Shown piece by piece: positions 11,781 to 25,900 of a stretch of 64,000 nt of DNA. The notes under the pieces are model-generated. The model was not told the origin of the DNA. It was given only the letters and a program-made list of their open reading frames with translations, and did not search any database. The position numbers and the translations under genes are program-made. Each line of letters begins with the position of its first letter. The first letter of the stretch is position 1. The DNA comes from Chondrosia reniformis (Eukaryota > Porifera > Demospongiae > Chondrillida > Chondrillidae): assembly GCA_947172415.1 (NCBI GenBank), contig OX359200.1:5272501-5336500 (forward strand), written 5' to 3'.

Positions 11781-14700
11781 ATGGTTTTTTCTAACTTGGT
11801 TTTCCTTATTTGCGTGATAATGACCGCTGGTAAGTTAAGAGAAAATCAATTAACCTTTCAATAATGTCTATTAATTGGGTCTATTATATAAGGCTATAAA
11901 TTATATTCGCCAGACTGTGTAAAACTGATCATAAGTCATTGCATGTTAATCATAAATAGGTGCAATTTTCACCATTATATATATCATCCTTACTTCACCA
12001 CCTGACAAACACGTCTATTAGAACTCACTTGTCTTTGGTCTTTCTATATATATAAGGCTAAGCAAGTCACAAAATAGTCTAATCATTCTTGTGTTTGTAT
12101 GCAATCAAACATGGTCTTATAACGTATATAGCTCCCCTCAATCACAAGGTATGTAAATATAAAAGAAGGCTGACTAGCACTCTATAATTTGTGCGTGAAA
12201 TATATAGTGCCTACACATGTACGATGTGATAATGTAATAGATATATATGCTGTGTAGTCTATATACTTTACATTCTGTAAGTTATTGCTCTATAGCTATG
12301 TTTTAGGATGATCTCAACTAACATTTATGGTGCCATATATATATTCAGTGCAGTGACTAAAACATGTACTATTTAATATTTAAACTTGGTTGTAGCTATC
12401 CATATAAATGCATATTTAATCCAAGATACATGTATAGTGTAGTATTCCTCTCAGTATAATGTTAATATACGTAATATGTTGTTGTATAAATGATATTATG
12501 ACTAATATATAATATTGTTTTTCTAATTAATACGTGCTGTATATACTTTAAGGTAATAATGTAGACATATGCATTGATCATGATTGATTCTTATTATATA
12601 TTTATTGTTTTCAGTACAAGTAACTGCGTCTCAGACAACTACTATTGCAGTGGGGAGAACTTCTGATTCAGCTACTACAATCACTGTAACACCTACCATT
12701 GGTCAATCAGTAGAGCTGCAGTGTATTAGAAGTTTAGAATATAAACAGTGGTACACAACAGGAAGTGAAGTAACACCCACTCCTAATGAAATAAGTACAA
12801 TTGCTGGAGCTACTAGGATATTGGCTTTCTCTTCATTCACTCCAAGTCATGCTGGAACATACACTTGTGTGGTATCTTCTACTGGTAATACTCAGATACA
12901 AACAACCTACCCTGTGGTACTTGGTGAGTCATTATGCAGGCATATAGGATTTGAAGTTAGAAGGGGACTTACATTTTTGACATTTTAAGCTGAAAATGGA
13001 CAATTTGTACTGTAAACTTATATGATATTGATATTAAAATTTTACATATTGATTTTAGGGTTAGAATATGAATTTTAATTAATCTTTCTGTGGGGGGATT
13101 TGATGGAATACACTCTGGAGGGGAAATCCCAGGTTTTTCAGGGTTCTGTATGGACTCCTGATATAATATTCCTTCCTATAAATACGTATTTGATGTACAT
13201 CCTTTGAGTTTATATTAATTGCTACTAATCAAAATTATGTTACTAATAAATTGGGTATTATATATCTACAATAAATATATAATTTGCCACACTGTGTAGC
13301 CATTAAATGCTAATCATTCTTATAATATTGCAGCATAGCTAATACATGCTGTGTAAAAGTTTAATAATGTAGACTTTGATCATGATTGACTCTTATATTG
13401 TTTACAGTAACTGAATCCGATGCAACTACTATTGCAGTGGGGAGTTCTACTGATTCAACTACTACAATCACTGTAACACCTACCATTGGTCAATCAGTAG
13501 AACTGCAGTGTAGTGGGAGAGGTGTAGGTAAACGATGGTACACAACAGGAAGTGAAGTAACACCCACTTCAAATGAAATAAGTACAAGTGCAGGACATAC
13601 TAGGACATTGGCCTTCTCCTCATTTACTCCAAGTCATGCTGGAACATACACTTGTTTGGCATCTTCTAAAGATGATACTCAGACAAAGACAACATACCCT
13701 GTGGTACTTGGTGAGTCTATATGGTAATCATTCCTATAAATGTTTAATGTACATGCATCCATTGATTTTTGACTGCTACTGTATGTACAAGTTAATTGTC
13801 ATATTTTAAACATTCAGACGAATATATGTACATTAATTTGTCGAGTTATTTCCAAATGAAATTTGTTACATTTTAACTACCACTAATTATCTGTTACAGT
13901 GGTAATGGGCTATGTACATACAATCAACAATTAATGGATCAGTTATCTAAAAGCTTGCAAAATTGAGCAAGCATTAGCTCTACTGTATATAATTTATTGC
14001 ATGTCTCATATAAAAATGTACATTAGTCATCTGTCCATACCTCAACTAACTGGAATGTCACTTCAATATGAGTATCTATAACCGTTTATGTAGGTACCCT
14101 CATATATTTTGATCTAGTTAATTTGGCACAAGTATTCATTGCGCATATGCATGCATCTATGCTTGTATACAACTTGCAGATTATTGCCCTAATGTATGTG
14201 TATGCACTGTTTACTACACTATATATAGGCTATAGCATTAAAATTACTGTTTTGATACGGCTATATTAAAATTATTCTACTGGATTGTTTTGATGTGAAA
14301 GATTCAGTTACACTTGATGTTAAGGGTATTTTAACATGTTTTAACAACATTTTAGTATTTATCAGAACTGTTTATAAAATATCTGTTAACTTTATAAACT
14401 CTGTAGTTAATCCATCAGCAATTAACACAATAAGAGTTGGTAGGACTGATGATCCAACTACTCCTATCACCATAACACCTACCCTCAGTCAACCTGTAGA
14501 GTTGGAATGTGACAGACAGACTACAGGGAAGAACTGGTACACTGATGGAACTATAGTAACCACCACTCCTGGAGAACTTGCTACTTTGGCTAGAGCTGGA
14601 GTTAAAACACTATCTATTTCATCATTCAATCCATCTCATGCAAGAGGATACACATGTACTGTGAATGGAGGTACATCTACTGCTTATCCTGTTTTACTGG

Positions 14701-17700
14701 GTAAGTGAGGCAATATTTTTTTATCCATATGTATATACATGTAATAGATATACGTACCACAGCGCTGAGGTGTATATGGTTTTGCAGTCACTCGCCCGAG
14801 GGCACATAGCGCCTGAGGGCGAGTGACTGCAAACTATATATACATTTAACAAAACCTAACTAAAATGGTTAAAACTGACAAGAGGATTTCCAGTGTACTA
14901 CGTATACCTCAATGATAGTAGTGGAGAGAAATAGAACCAATAGCCAGCACTACAGAGTCGAGTATAGTGATTGGTGGATTGGACCCCTCTCAGATGTACT
15001 CATTAGCTATAGCAGTTGCTACTAATGAAGGGAAGTTGGTGGGAAGAGTTAGTGAAGCAGGTAAATGTATACAAACTGTATTTAGAGCAGTCAAACCGTT
15101 GAATAAGGGATTGTCCATACTTTATTATTAATAAGTACAATTTATATCTTATAGTATGATGCATATGCCCACATGTATATATATATCAAATGGGTGGTAT
15201 TCTTCTATATATAGATCAGCTATACTAAACAGCTCTCCTTATGGTGGTTAATTATTGAGCTTGCCATAGCATTATTAAACAAGAAGTTTAAGACATGTTC
15301 TTGTTTCATAACGCTATGCCACGCTCAATAATTAACCACCATATATTTCAACATAGCAATGAATCTCTACTCTATCAAGTAAATTACTGGTTAAGATGCC
15401 CCCCCTCCCACTGAAAATGGACTGGGCATTTGATTATCAGTTTCTGATAAAGAGAATCTAAATTGTGTAAAGCCCATCTTAAATCAAGATTAATAATCCT
15501 TTTGTTGTTGAACATTTGATCCTGTGTGTCTATACTTTCAGAACTGCTATACTTTTATATAAAACATGCCCCTACCTGCATGGGAAATGATATCAATGAA
15601 ATGATTGGATCAAGTGTCTATCTATAAAAAGAAGGCACCTTTGACCTAGAGTGGTACATAGTCATGATCACAGCTCATAAAGAAGACCCATGTACAGTGG
15701 TGAAGCAATTAGTGTGCAGTAATAAATTGAACTGCATGTGTTCCTAGATGATTAATGAAATTAAACGATGATCCTGCTAAAGATTTATTAATATTAATAA
15801 TGTCTGGAAATGTGTGTGTTTTCCGTTGCCACAGTGACTCCACCTCCAGTACCTGTAATACCTCCACCATCTCAAGTCCAAGGTGTAATGATAGCTCGAA
15901 ATAGAACATCCTTGACTGTTTCATGGACTGCAGTAACTGATCCAATGTATGCTATATTATATGTAGTCAGGTATTCAACTAATAGCAGTACTCGGACAGA
16001 TCCACCATCTGATGCTATGAAGAAGTCAGGGATTAGTGCTACATTAACTACACTGACTGGACTTCAATCAGATACCACCTACTATGTTTGGGTAGCAGCT
16101 GAAATCCTTGGTGCTGGAGTGCAAGGACCTTACAGTAAAAGATTTCCCAATGAAGGTACGTACATGTATATAAAGTTACATGTTGTAGATTTATTATAGG
16201 TTATAGATACGTATATACGTATAGATAGAAGAAATCCCTATCATCTTTATACATATGTTTATATTACATTGTTTTACAGCATGTGCGATCTTAATAAGTA
16301 TAAATAACCAATTAAACATTACTATTATATACGTATATCACTATTATAATGATGGCTTCTATATTCATACTGATCATGATAATAAAAGCAATTACTATTA
16401 CTGTCTTATAATTTTTATAATTTATTCACAGCAAGCTTTCAAGTGACTGTTACTAGGGGGACATTGGATGGATTTCCATTCTTAGTAATCTCTTGGAATA
16501 GGGAAGTGGAATCTGGAATAACTTACATTGTGAGGTATTCAGTTGATAGTGGTACTGAAACAGAACCACCATCTGAAGCATCTACTGTATCAGGAATCCT
16601 AGATTCACCCATAACACTAGTCAAACTTGCACAAGGTACAACATACTACATTTGGGTAGCAGCTGTTAGGAATGGTGAAGAGTCACCTTACAGTAGAAGA
16701 GTGTCAGAGACCACTTATCAAGGTTTAGTTAATAAGCACATATGCAGTTAATTCTTGTAGGTACTATCCTTCACAATAAAGATACATATGAGCACTGCAG
16801 CTTAAAGACATACAGTAATACATACGTATATATTGCCTAAATCACTTGAAGGAGCCGACCAGTTAGACCAAAGAAGATACTGACTAACCATAACCGCATC
16901 TGTCATGTTAATCTGATTTGGAACTAGTACAGTGAACAAGGATATTGTATACTATTGCTTAACTATGGATATAATATATGAAAATGTACATAGGTATAAT
17001 ATAATATATCATATCACTACTTACTGTCTGTATATGTATATAGCCCCTCCAGTGGTCCAAGGTGTTACAGTTATTCCAAATGTGACTAAAATAAGTAGAT
17101 CTCCGTCCTTGATTGTCAGTTGGTCTGCTCCAGTTGGGGATGACATCACCTATGTTGTACTCTACTCAACTATTAGACTGACTAATCCCCTGCAGGGTTC
17201 AGTGGAAAGGGAGGCATCTTGTCCCTCAATCTACCTGACTGGTCTCACCAGAGGTACAAGGTACTACATCTGGGTTTGTGCAGTGGCTGATGGTCTTCAT
17301 GGACCATACAGTACAGTAACCATGGCTCCCACAGTAAACAGTAAGTAATATGTATGTATATATACTGTATCAAAAACTGTAAGTGTAGCATGCACATACT
17401 GTATCAAAAGCAGACTTAGAATTAAAAATGAAAAGGATGACACTGCTTGTAGAATTCAGCAAATGTAGAAATAAGATTTAAACAAGATATTTACATATTT
17501 AGTGGAACAATGCTATATACTGTCATAAGGTTATATATATATATTTGTATATGTAGTTTTTCATTGTAAAACTTACAGGATGTATGATATTCTTATAATC
17601 CAATAATATCAATTATACCATCAGTACATTATGAAGTAGTTTTGTTAGTCTAACCAAGAATCACAGAGATATGCATATGGAGGGTGTTTTGCTTCATCTA

Positions 17701-20700
17701 TAGTAATGGCAGGGTGAACATTTTTCATGCTAACTTCAGATTTTGTGGGCACTTCTCCAATCATTGTGTATATAGTATGTGTAAATAGGCTTCTTGTATT
17801 TCTGCAAACCATTGTACATTTATGTTATATGCATGCATGCAATTCGAATGTGAAATGTGATTATTAAGTATTTCTATATATCATACAGTTCCAGGTTCTC
17901 CAACAGTTCTTGGTATTACTCCTCCATCTGAATCATGTGACCAACTGATGATAACCTGGAAAGCACCCTCTATCACTGGAGGACTACCAGTCAAGTATAA
18001 AGTATATGCCAACAATGAAACCCTGTTGATATTAGATTCCAGAAATACAGTCACCTTTACTGGTCTAACAGCTAACACGCAGTACACAGTGAGAGTAATA
18101 GCTTTCAATGACTTGGGAGACGGAGGAGAAGTGAGAGGAACAGGGAAAACTAGACCTGAAGGTTTGCTATACTAATTTATGCCATGGAACCTGCATCCCT
18201 ATATATACTATATATATCCCTACTAGTCCCATCACTAATATATATAATTTGAGATTTGATTAAAGTGACCATTGTATGCCAAATCTGTCTTATGGAGAGG
18301 TAACTATTAAAAGAGGTTCCACAGCCTATAAATTGTGAAATCTATTTGCAGACTATATATGTACGTAAATTTATTGCAGGTTTGATAGCAGTCAAATTGT
18401 CTACATCTTTTGCAACACAAATTGCTGTTGACATAGCTACAACGTCTGATAGTCCATTGGATCTGTTCAGTTGCACCATTATGCCAAATAATAACCTCCC
18501 TCAGTCAAGACATATAACTGGTTCTGAAGCTAAATATGTTGTGGATGGACTGAGACCAGGAGTGAATTACACTGTCAAATGTACCGCTTCACTTAATGGA
18601 ATACAATCTTGTGAATCTGTCAGTAATTCATTAGGTATGAAAGATATATTTGTATATGCTCAATGCATAATGTATATTTCAATGATGTATAGAGTATGCA
18701 CCAGATCTAGATTAATATCAGAGAGATAGGATTTACAAGGGTTCACTTCCCAGTGCTTCTGCAATAACATTTGTACAATATACAGTACAGTATGTTATTC
18801 TGATACTGTAAAGGCCTCATTGCTGCATAGAGGGTACTGATTATTGAAAGTTGTTGAGTGTATATAATTGCAGCGACTAGGATACACAATGAACAATGCA
18901 ATTATTTCCAGGATATTTCGATCCGGAGGTCTTTCTCAACAGATATAAAAACAATAAACTGACATGACTGAAAGAAACTCTTACTAAACCCTTATTATGT
19001 TCTACTAAATATTTTCTATGTATTTCCACCACATACATACGTATATTATTGAATTCCTATTCTACATATTTCTACCACATTTTATTAAATTCTTATTACT
19101 CTAGTAACACCAACATTACCACCGCAAATCCAGTCCATTTCCATAACTATACCAATAAGTACAGCACCTACTTTGATAATCTCATGGGATCGCATCATAA
19201 ACTATGACTACCAGGTGACATACACTGTGAGGTATTCAACAAGTAGAGGTACTACAACAGAACCACCATCTGGAGCACCAACCATATCAGGAATTACTGG
19301 TACATCAACTGCAGTGACTGAACTTGCTCAAGGTACCACCTACTATATTTGGGTGAAGGCAGTAGCATCTGTTGGTGATGGACCTTACAGTGGCAGAACT
19401 CAAACACGAACAATAAGAAGTAAGATCCTTAACCATTTATATACCTTAATTTGTTGTGTATATAAGTACCTTATTAATGTATACAATTTTAACACATACA
19501 TGGATGTAATATATAGCACTATATATTATTGCAAATCGAATGTGCAAAATAGATTGCAAATTACAGGTGTATATACGTAAGTAAAACATTTTTGATAAAA
19601 CTTAAGATATACGGACTTGTATTTACAGAATTACCGAGGTGTCAAATCAATGCGCATTAAAAGATTATGGATGCAGGCTAAAGTCGCAATCTCAGAGATA
19701 TATATACATATGTAAATTCACTTTCTGATCTACGTTCTGTACATACGTAATTTACACTACAATCAATAACTATATATATGTATACGAATATGAAGATTTA
19801 ATTTAAATGTAATGTATACAATACTAATAATATAATGTACATGTACATATTCATGCATTATACAATATCCTTGTTCACTGTACTAGTTCCAAATCAGATT
19901 AACATGACAGATGTGGTTGTAGTTAGTCAGTATCTTCTTTGGTCTAACTGGTCGGCTCCTTCAAGTGAGCGTCCAATTCAGCGCTATGAAGTGGAGTACA
20001 GATCAGTAGATAGTGGATCAACTGACTGGCACAGAGTATCAATGAACCCAATTACGACATCAGCTGCCATAGAGAACCTTAAACCGGGAACTACCTACCA
20101 AGTGAGAGTGAGAGCTGTGTCTGACGTTGGAAGTGGAGAATGGAGTATCATTTTTAGTAGGACTACTTATGATGGTATGTTATTATAAGCATTGGACAGC
20201 TAATCTTGATATATACTTTTTTGTGTGTAAACATTACAAGTTATTCATGTAGTGTTAATAAAACAACAGTTTTTATAAGAATGGCATAATTTTTACTGTT
20301 AGTATATGTACGGATCTGTTTCCCTGCCTCCATATACAAAGTGCTTGAACGAACTGTGACAGATTATCCAGGTTACACTGTATATATCAATTAAAGTACA
20401 TCTAATGGTAGATGGTACTTTGTGTTTAAAATTATAGAGTAACAATTGTACCATGTTTATAAAATGTTTTTAAAGCAAGTGTAGACATGAAAACTGTACC
20501 ATACTGTACATGTCTACATGTTCAACTCAGATACCAATGAGTGTGAAAGTGATAATGGAGGATGTCAACACATCTGTGTGAACACAATTGGATTATACTA
20601 CTGTTTGTGTTTATCAGGATATACATTACATGAAGATGGGCACACTTGTGTGACGAGTGAGTAGATATACATGCGCATATTCAATAACTCTCAGATACAG

Positions 20701-21301
20701 TGTGCATGTATACATACTGTATGATGTTTCCATTTCAAAGTATGTCTATTGTACAGGTAGATAGAGAAATTATGGTTTTGTATATTCCATATAACTTGTA
20801 TTGACTGTTTAAAACCTTTCAGATGGAGAGGTTTCTATAAACTTTGAAATGATTGGTGTTTCTGGAAGAGAAGGACAAAGACTGGTTCTTGCTGTGGAGA
20901 GAATAGGATGGATGAGAGCACCTTTATCAGTACCTGTTAGCATTCTTCATCTCAACACAAGCCTTCCTAATCAAGGTACAGACTATGTTGTGAATTACCT
21001 TATGTTCCTTGGTAATTTGTATAGAATATAATTTGTGTTGCTATATATATTAAGATTCAAATTACAAGTAATTCAGTTTTACTTCTTATACACAGCTAAT
21101 GAGGGTGACTATTCTCTGTTAACAAAAGAACTGACATTCAATTCTATCTATGCATCAAATGAGAGACAAGTAGTTGCCATAGATCTGATTGAAGATGGTA
21201 ATGAAGGGGAAGAGGATGAGCTGTTTTATGTCCTTCTTCATCCTCCTCCGGAAGTACAGAGCAAGACGAAATTAGTTACTTGTGTTATTCATGTCGGTTG
21301 A
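11781..21301 (+). CDS. Secreted Ig3-FN3(7)-EGF-Calx-beta protein, copy 2
   Basis: Fourteen exons: 11781-11829, 12615-12923, 13408-13710, 14407-14700, 15835-16155, 16432-16722, 17044-17340, 17889-18161, 18380-18634, 19105-19419, 19887-20174, 20531-20656, 20823-20975, 21096-21301. They join into 1,159 open codons, all introns phase 1. Order: signal peptide 1-16; Ig 17-119, 120-220 and 221-318; FN3 at about 319-425, 426-522, 523-621, 622-712, 713-797, 798-902 and 903-998; EGF 999-1040; Calx-beta 1041-1159. The extra Ig (exon 3, starting [12 protein letters not shown]) closely resembles the first Ig, so it arose by duplication of one symmetric exon. No membrane segment. Its 5' flank differs from that of copies 1 and 3, which hints at different control. 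Intron 4 holds a dead FN3 exon and two small inverted-repeat elements not found in the other copies. Confidence 0.85.
14772..14843. repeat. 72-bp hairpin element in intron 4 of copy 2
   Basis: GCAGTCACTCGCCC is mirrored exactly by GGGCGAGTGACTGC across a 19-bp GC-rich loop. The symmetry extends outward, with mismatches, to GTATAT and ATATAC. The core is much more GC-rich than the surrounding intron, and copies 1 and 3 lack it. It could be a very small MITE or a structured RNA element; no further family sign is visible. Confidence 0.7.
14884..15060 (+). pseudogene. Dead FN3 exon in intron 4 of copy 2
   Basis: Reads [16 protein letters not shown], meets stops, and continues in another frame as [20 protein letters not shown] and [13 protein letters not shown] before a donor-like GTAAAT at 15,061. 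The second part is a good FN3 F-G strand pattern (L-x-P-x-x-x-Y-x-x-x-x-x-A). Both stops and a frameshift are present, so it cannot be used. It is abruptly joined to intron sequence that is continuous in copies 1 and 3, and resembles none of the seven live FN3 exons closely. It may be a remnant of an eighth module or a capture from another gene. Confidence 0.65.
15241..15342. mobile_element. 102-bp MITE in intron 4 of copy 2
   Basis: The left end ATGGTGGTTAATTATTGAGC is mirrored exactly by GCTCAATAATTAACCACCAT at the right, and the pairing continues inward (GCCATAGC with GCTATG-C). Absent at the same place in copies 1 and 3. The element is almost entirely stem. Target-site duplication is unclear in the AT-rich flank. 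Confidence 0.75.
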
Positions 21302-22915
21302 AACACTTAGTTTATCGTATTAGCGTATACCTTTTGTAAGCTTATAACATCATTTGGATTAGGCCGTATACCTGTGTGACCAGCTGCATGATTATATACA
21401 AGTTATTCAAATGAGTATACAGTATAGTCTCACAAGTGAACATGTGTATTGACTTTAATTGTCACAATATATAGATTATATAGTGATGTGTCACCTACGT
21501 ATATATTACCAGGAAAGCTTGCTAACATTTATCTTTCCAATAGTATCATAGAGTACGGTAGTACTCTATAGTAGGGATGGCCAGAAAAAAAGATGGCCGC
21601 CCTATGTAATGTATGATGTCACGTGCACTGTGAAATCGACTGTAGCACTCGTCGTGAAGGAGCGCTCGAATTGTAATTGAATTCTAAACAAAAATATAAG
21701 TTACCTAAAGTTCAGAGATAACCATTAAATAAGCGGAAGACCAGCAGCGAACGAAAAAACCAAAAGCCGCCATCTTGAAAAATTCCTCACTTTCTCGGTC
21801 TTATTCTTCTTATTCTTTCTTTTCTTGAGCTACCGCTCGTGTCGAAGGAAATAACTTATTCCCGTTGATACAAATCGTACCAAATCGAACCTAAACTAGG
21901 GAATAGGCTACACTAGGTTTGAACGCGTTCTACACGGAGCATGTTATTTCTGAAGGTGTTAAGAGTGGGACCATTTCGGACGCCATTTTCTAATTAAGAT
22001 TTCTGGGTTATATGCTCTCTCTCTCTTTGCAAATTTATCGCCAAGAGAACACTTACAAAATAAATTTTAACAAAAAATATTAAGAAAAAAGGGGGAAAAC
22101 AAGCAAAATAAAAACATTTTAAAAAATGAAATTAGAAGTAGGGATGGCCCATGTAACAAATGACAAACACATCTGGAAAAAGTAGCGAAACAAGACAGTG
22201 ATCATGTGATAAGGCATACTGAAATTTAAGTGACTTAACCATACACATCGCTTCTATGTTTGGGCGCACCATCCCTACTTCAGCTATCATGATACTGATA
22301 CTAATAACGAAAATAATACTCATTTGATATACTGTATTATACTATATATATGTGTACGCATGCAGACAGAGCTATATATGCTTAAAATAGTGAATGAACT
22401 GTCTATATATGAGATGAGTGTAAGAATGAAATTAATATAGGGGCAGCCCCTATAAATATATATGTATGTAAAATGTGAATCCAATCGATCCTTACTTGAC
22501 AATCTTATGTAGTAGTGTGTCAAAATATTATGTTAACAATATAATACATATAAATAAACTAAACATACTGACTGACAGCCTATAATAAAGTATATACCTT
22601 CCTCTAACACTTCTTGCAGGCAGTCTCTAATTGATATGGAAAAGGAATTCAGCTGATATCATAATTAAAATCAGAAAATTACTGTCTTTTAGAGAAATTT
22701 GTACTTTATTTAATTTATACTGCATGCTGTGGAATACAGTTTTGAGCAAAGGCTGACAGAGGCTTAATAAATATATACATTTAGCTTGTAACACCGCAAT
22801 ATTTTACAGTCTTTACAAAACGTAAAAAGACGTGTAATCAAATTGTTGACCCGTTTGGCCATATTATCATTATATCTCCAGTCGAAGTACAGATTTTCCT
22901 AGAAAGGTGTCGCCA
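21302..22915. other. Spacer between copies 2 and 3
   Basis: Positions 21,302-21,545 are the shared 3' flank. A 711-bp inverted-repeat element follows (21,570-22,280, separate entry). Positions 22,281-22,915 are the 5' flank shared with copy 1. No coding gene was recognised. Confidence 0.6.
21570..22280. mobile_element. Larger relative of the AGTAGGGATGGC MITE
   Basis: Starts AGTAGGGATGGCC and ends ACCATCCCTACTT. A further AAGTAGGGATGGCCC at about 22,135 suggests nesting or a long subterminal repeat. Its right part shares, in opposite orientation, a stretch with the 5,713-6,060 element (GTGCGCCCAAACAT on one strand). The palindrome AGAGTAC...GTACTCT lies just left of it. Inserted after CAATAGTA of the conserved 3' flank; other copies have no insertion there. 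No transposase is encoded, so it is non-autonomous. Confidence 0.65.
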
Positions 22916-25900
22916 ATGGTTTTTTCAACCAACTTTGTTTTCCTTATTTGCGTGATAATGACCGCTTGTAAGTTAAGAGTTAATCGATAAGCATTTCAAT
23001 AATGTAACTAATAAAATTGGGTCTATATAAAACGCCATACTGTGTAAAGCTAAATCATTAGCCATTAGGACCCCTTTCACATTTAACAACATCTATATAT
23101 TAGAACTCATTTAAGGTTATCTTTCGTCTTATTCTTATAAAATTGCGACAAAGATATATGTTATTTCTAATCGCTACATGCTGTGTATATGATAATGTAT
23201 GTAGACTTTGATCACTCTTATATTGTGTACAGTACAAGTTACGACATCTCAGCCAACTACTATTGCAGTGGGGAGTATTAGTGATTCAACTACTACAATC
23301 TCTGTAACACCTACCATTGGTCAATCAGTAGAACTGCAGTGTAGTGGGAGTGGTATAGCTAAACAGTGGTACACTACAGGAAGTGTAGTAAGATCCACTC
23401 AAAATGTAATAAGTACAAGAGGTGGAGCTATTACTAGGACATTGGCTTTCTCTTCATTCACTCCAAGTTATGCTGGAACATACACTTGTTTGGTATCTTC
23501 TCCTGGTGATACTCAGACAAAAACAACATACCCTGTGGTACTTGGTGAGTCTATATAGTACTCCTTTATCCATATAGTAGGTCACACAAAACAGACTAAA
23601 GAGGTGATGTATGAAGATGTAGATTCAAAAGAGGTTGACCTCCTCCAGCCCAACCCATCTTATGTAACTGTTTCCTCTCCCCTCTCCTCGCCTGGTATGT
23701 CTGGTCAGGTGCAGGGTCCAGTGTATGAGGAGTGTGAGATGAGGGACAGAGAGGTGATTGAGGAGAACCCTGCTTATGGTGCAGCAATTGATGTTCAATA
23801 TTTATATAATGAAGCCAATTTTTTTAACATTCTGATTTTTTACTTTCTGTATCTTTTACATCAGATCAGATTGCAATTGCTCTCATCATTCTTCATGTTT
23901 TGGTCCAATTATACAGTACACACATATATAATATATTGTATAGTATATTGTAACTTGTACTGTATATATATATAAATTTCTTTGTATATATAAATAGGAA
24001 TGTTGTGTATTGTTATTGATTCTTAAGTGACTTCCTATACTGTTAACTGTTAACTTCATTTTCTATCAGCTTGTTTTCAAATGTCTTTTGTTACATAATA
24101 TTGTAACACTTCCTCATTTAATAATTTAAAGGATAACTTAACTCTATATATGGTAATTATTCCTATAAATGTTTGATGTATACACATCCATTGAGTTTAG
24201 ATTGCTACTTTTATGTACATGTATGTACAAGCATGTAAATGCCTTATTTTAAACATTCAGACAAATTTATTTCCAAATGAAATTTACCATCAATTATCTG
24301 TTACAGTGCAAATGGGCTATGTACCTATATACATAATCGGTTATAGATACTTTCATGTTGATGTGACACTATGATATTAAGAGAATATAACTGATCCATT
24401 AATTGTTGATTGTATCCACTGGTAGGTATATAATTAATGACCTACTGTAATTATATAGTTAATTAGGCACAAGTATTTAGGATATTGGGCATATATATGC
24501 ATGTATACAACTTGCTGATTATTGGCCTAATGTATGTGCATGCACTGCTTACTACACTATATATAGGCTATAGCATTAAAATTACTGTTTTGATACGTAA
24601 GATTCAGTTATACATTTGTCGTTGAGGGTAAATTGATTTTACCTTGCATCAGAAGTGTTTTGACATGTCTATTTAGCACTCATTTTTGATGTTTTTAACC
24701 CATATGCACCAAGTAATTGCAAATCCACCCAAACTGTTGTGTACAGAAGGCATTAGAATGAGAAGAGAAGGAACTACCAGCAACGTGTTTTGGAGATTGA
24801 ACGTGGGTCCTTTAGTTTTCTCAACAACAGGTGGCATGCATGGGCCCTGCAGCTCGCGTTACCTATGGGAGGCTAGCCTCTCTTCTTGCAGAGAAGAGGT
24901 CTGCCCCATACCACCATGTCATCAACTGGCTTCATTGCCTGCTAAATGTTTCACTGTTGAGATCCACATTCATGTGCATTCAGGGTGCACGATCAACCTC
25001 AAATGGACCTGGCAGATCAGTAATACACGACAACCCACTGACCCAGCGATGTGGGGCTCAGCTGCTAGATGATGACTTCTACGATCATGATAACTAAATG
25101 TATTTCTTACTTATACCATTATGTTGCACATCAGTATTATGTTATCACCAAATGTTGTATATACCATTTTCAATTATTATTATTATAATTACAATGTCTA
25201 TTTATAAACTCTGTAGTTAATCCATCAGCAACTAACACCTTAACAGTTGGAAGGACTGATGATCCAACTACTCCTATCACTATAACACCTACCCTCAGTC
25301 AACCTGTAGAGTTGGAATGTGACAGACAGACTGCAGGAAGGAACTGGTACACTGATGGAACTATAGTAACCAACATTCCTGGAGAACTTGCTACTAGAGC
25401 TGGAGGAATTAGAACACTATCTATTTCATCATTCAGTCCATCTCATGCAAGAGGATACACATGTACTGTGAATGGAGGTACATCTACTGCTTATCCTGTT
25501 ATACTAGGTAAGTGAGGCAATATTTTTAAGGTTTTATGGTACATATTTATGTAATGATAAATGATAGATAAGTTTATTGGAGCTATCTGCAGCGAAAATC
25601 GAGCTAGATTGAACGTTTCGCCCCATAGGTCTTCATCAGTAATAATGAGGAAAGGATTACAGCAGTTGGTTTAAATAAAAAAAGTGACAGGAGTTGAAAA
25701 TTGAATAAAATGCCAAAATGAAAAATTAATTTCTGGTGTTAATTGATTTATATATTTATGTAATATTGCCTGTCAATATTTTAACTATACAGTCAAACCT
25801 CTATTATCTAATTGTCTAAGTGAAGGTTTATTTATTTATGTAATTTATGTTGTCTGTCAAAAGTGCAAAGTGTGTTCATGTTTCATTTAACTATGCATGA

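Noticed and set aside
23545-23580. Active 36-nt intron splicing the Ig exon to the tyrosine-motif tail in copy 3
   Set aside because: The phase fits, but 36 nt is shorter than the other introns by far and the product would have a signalling tail without a membrane helix; kept only as a remote possibility.
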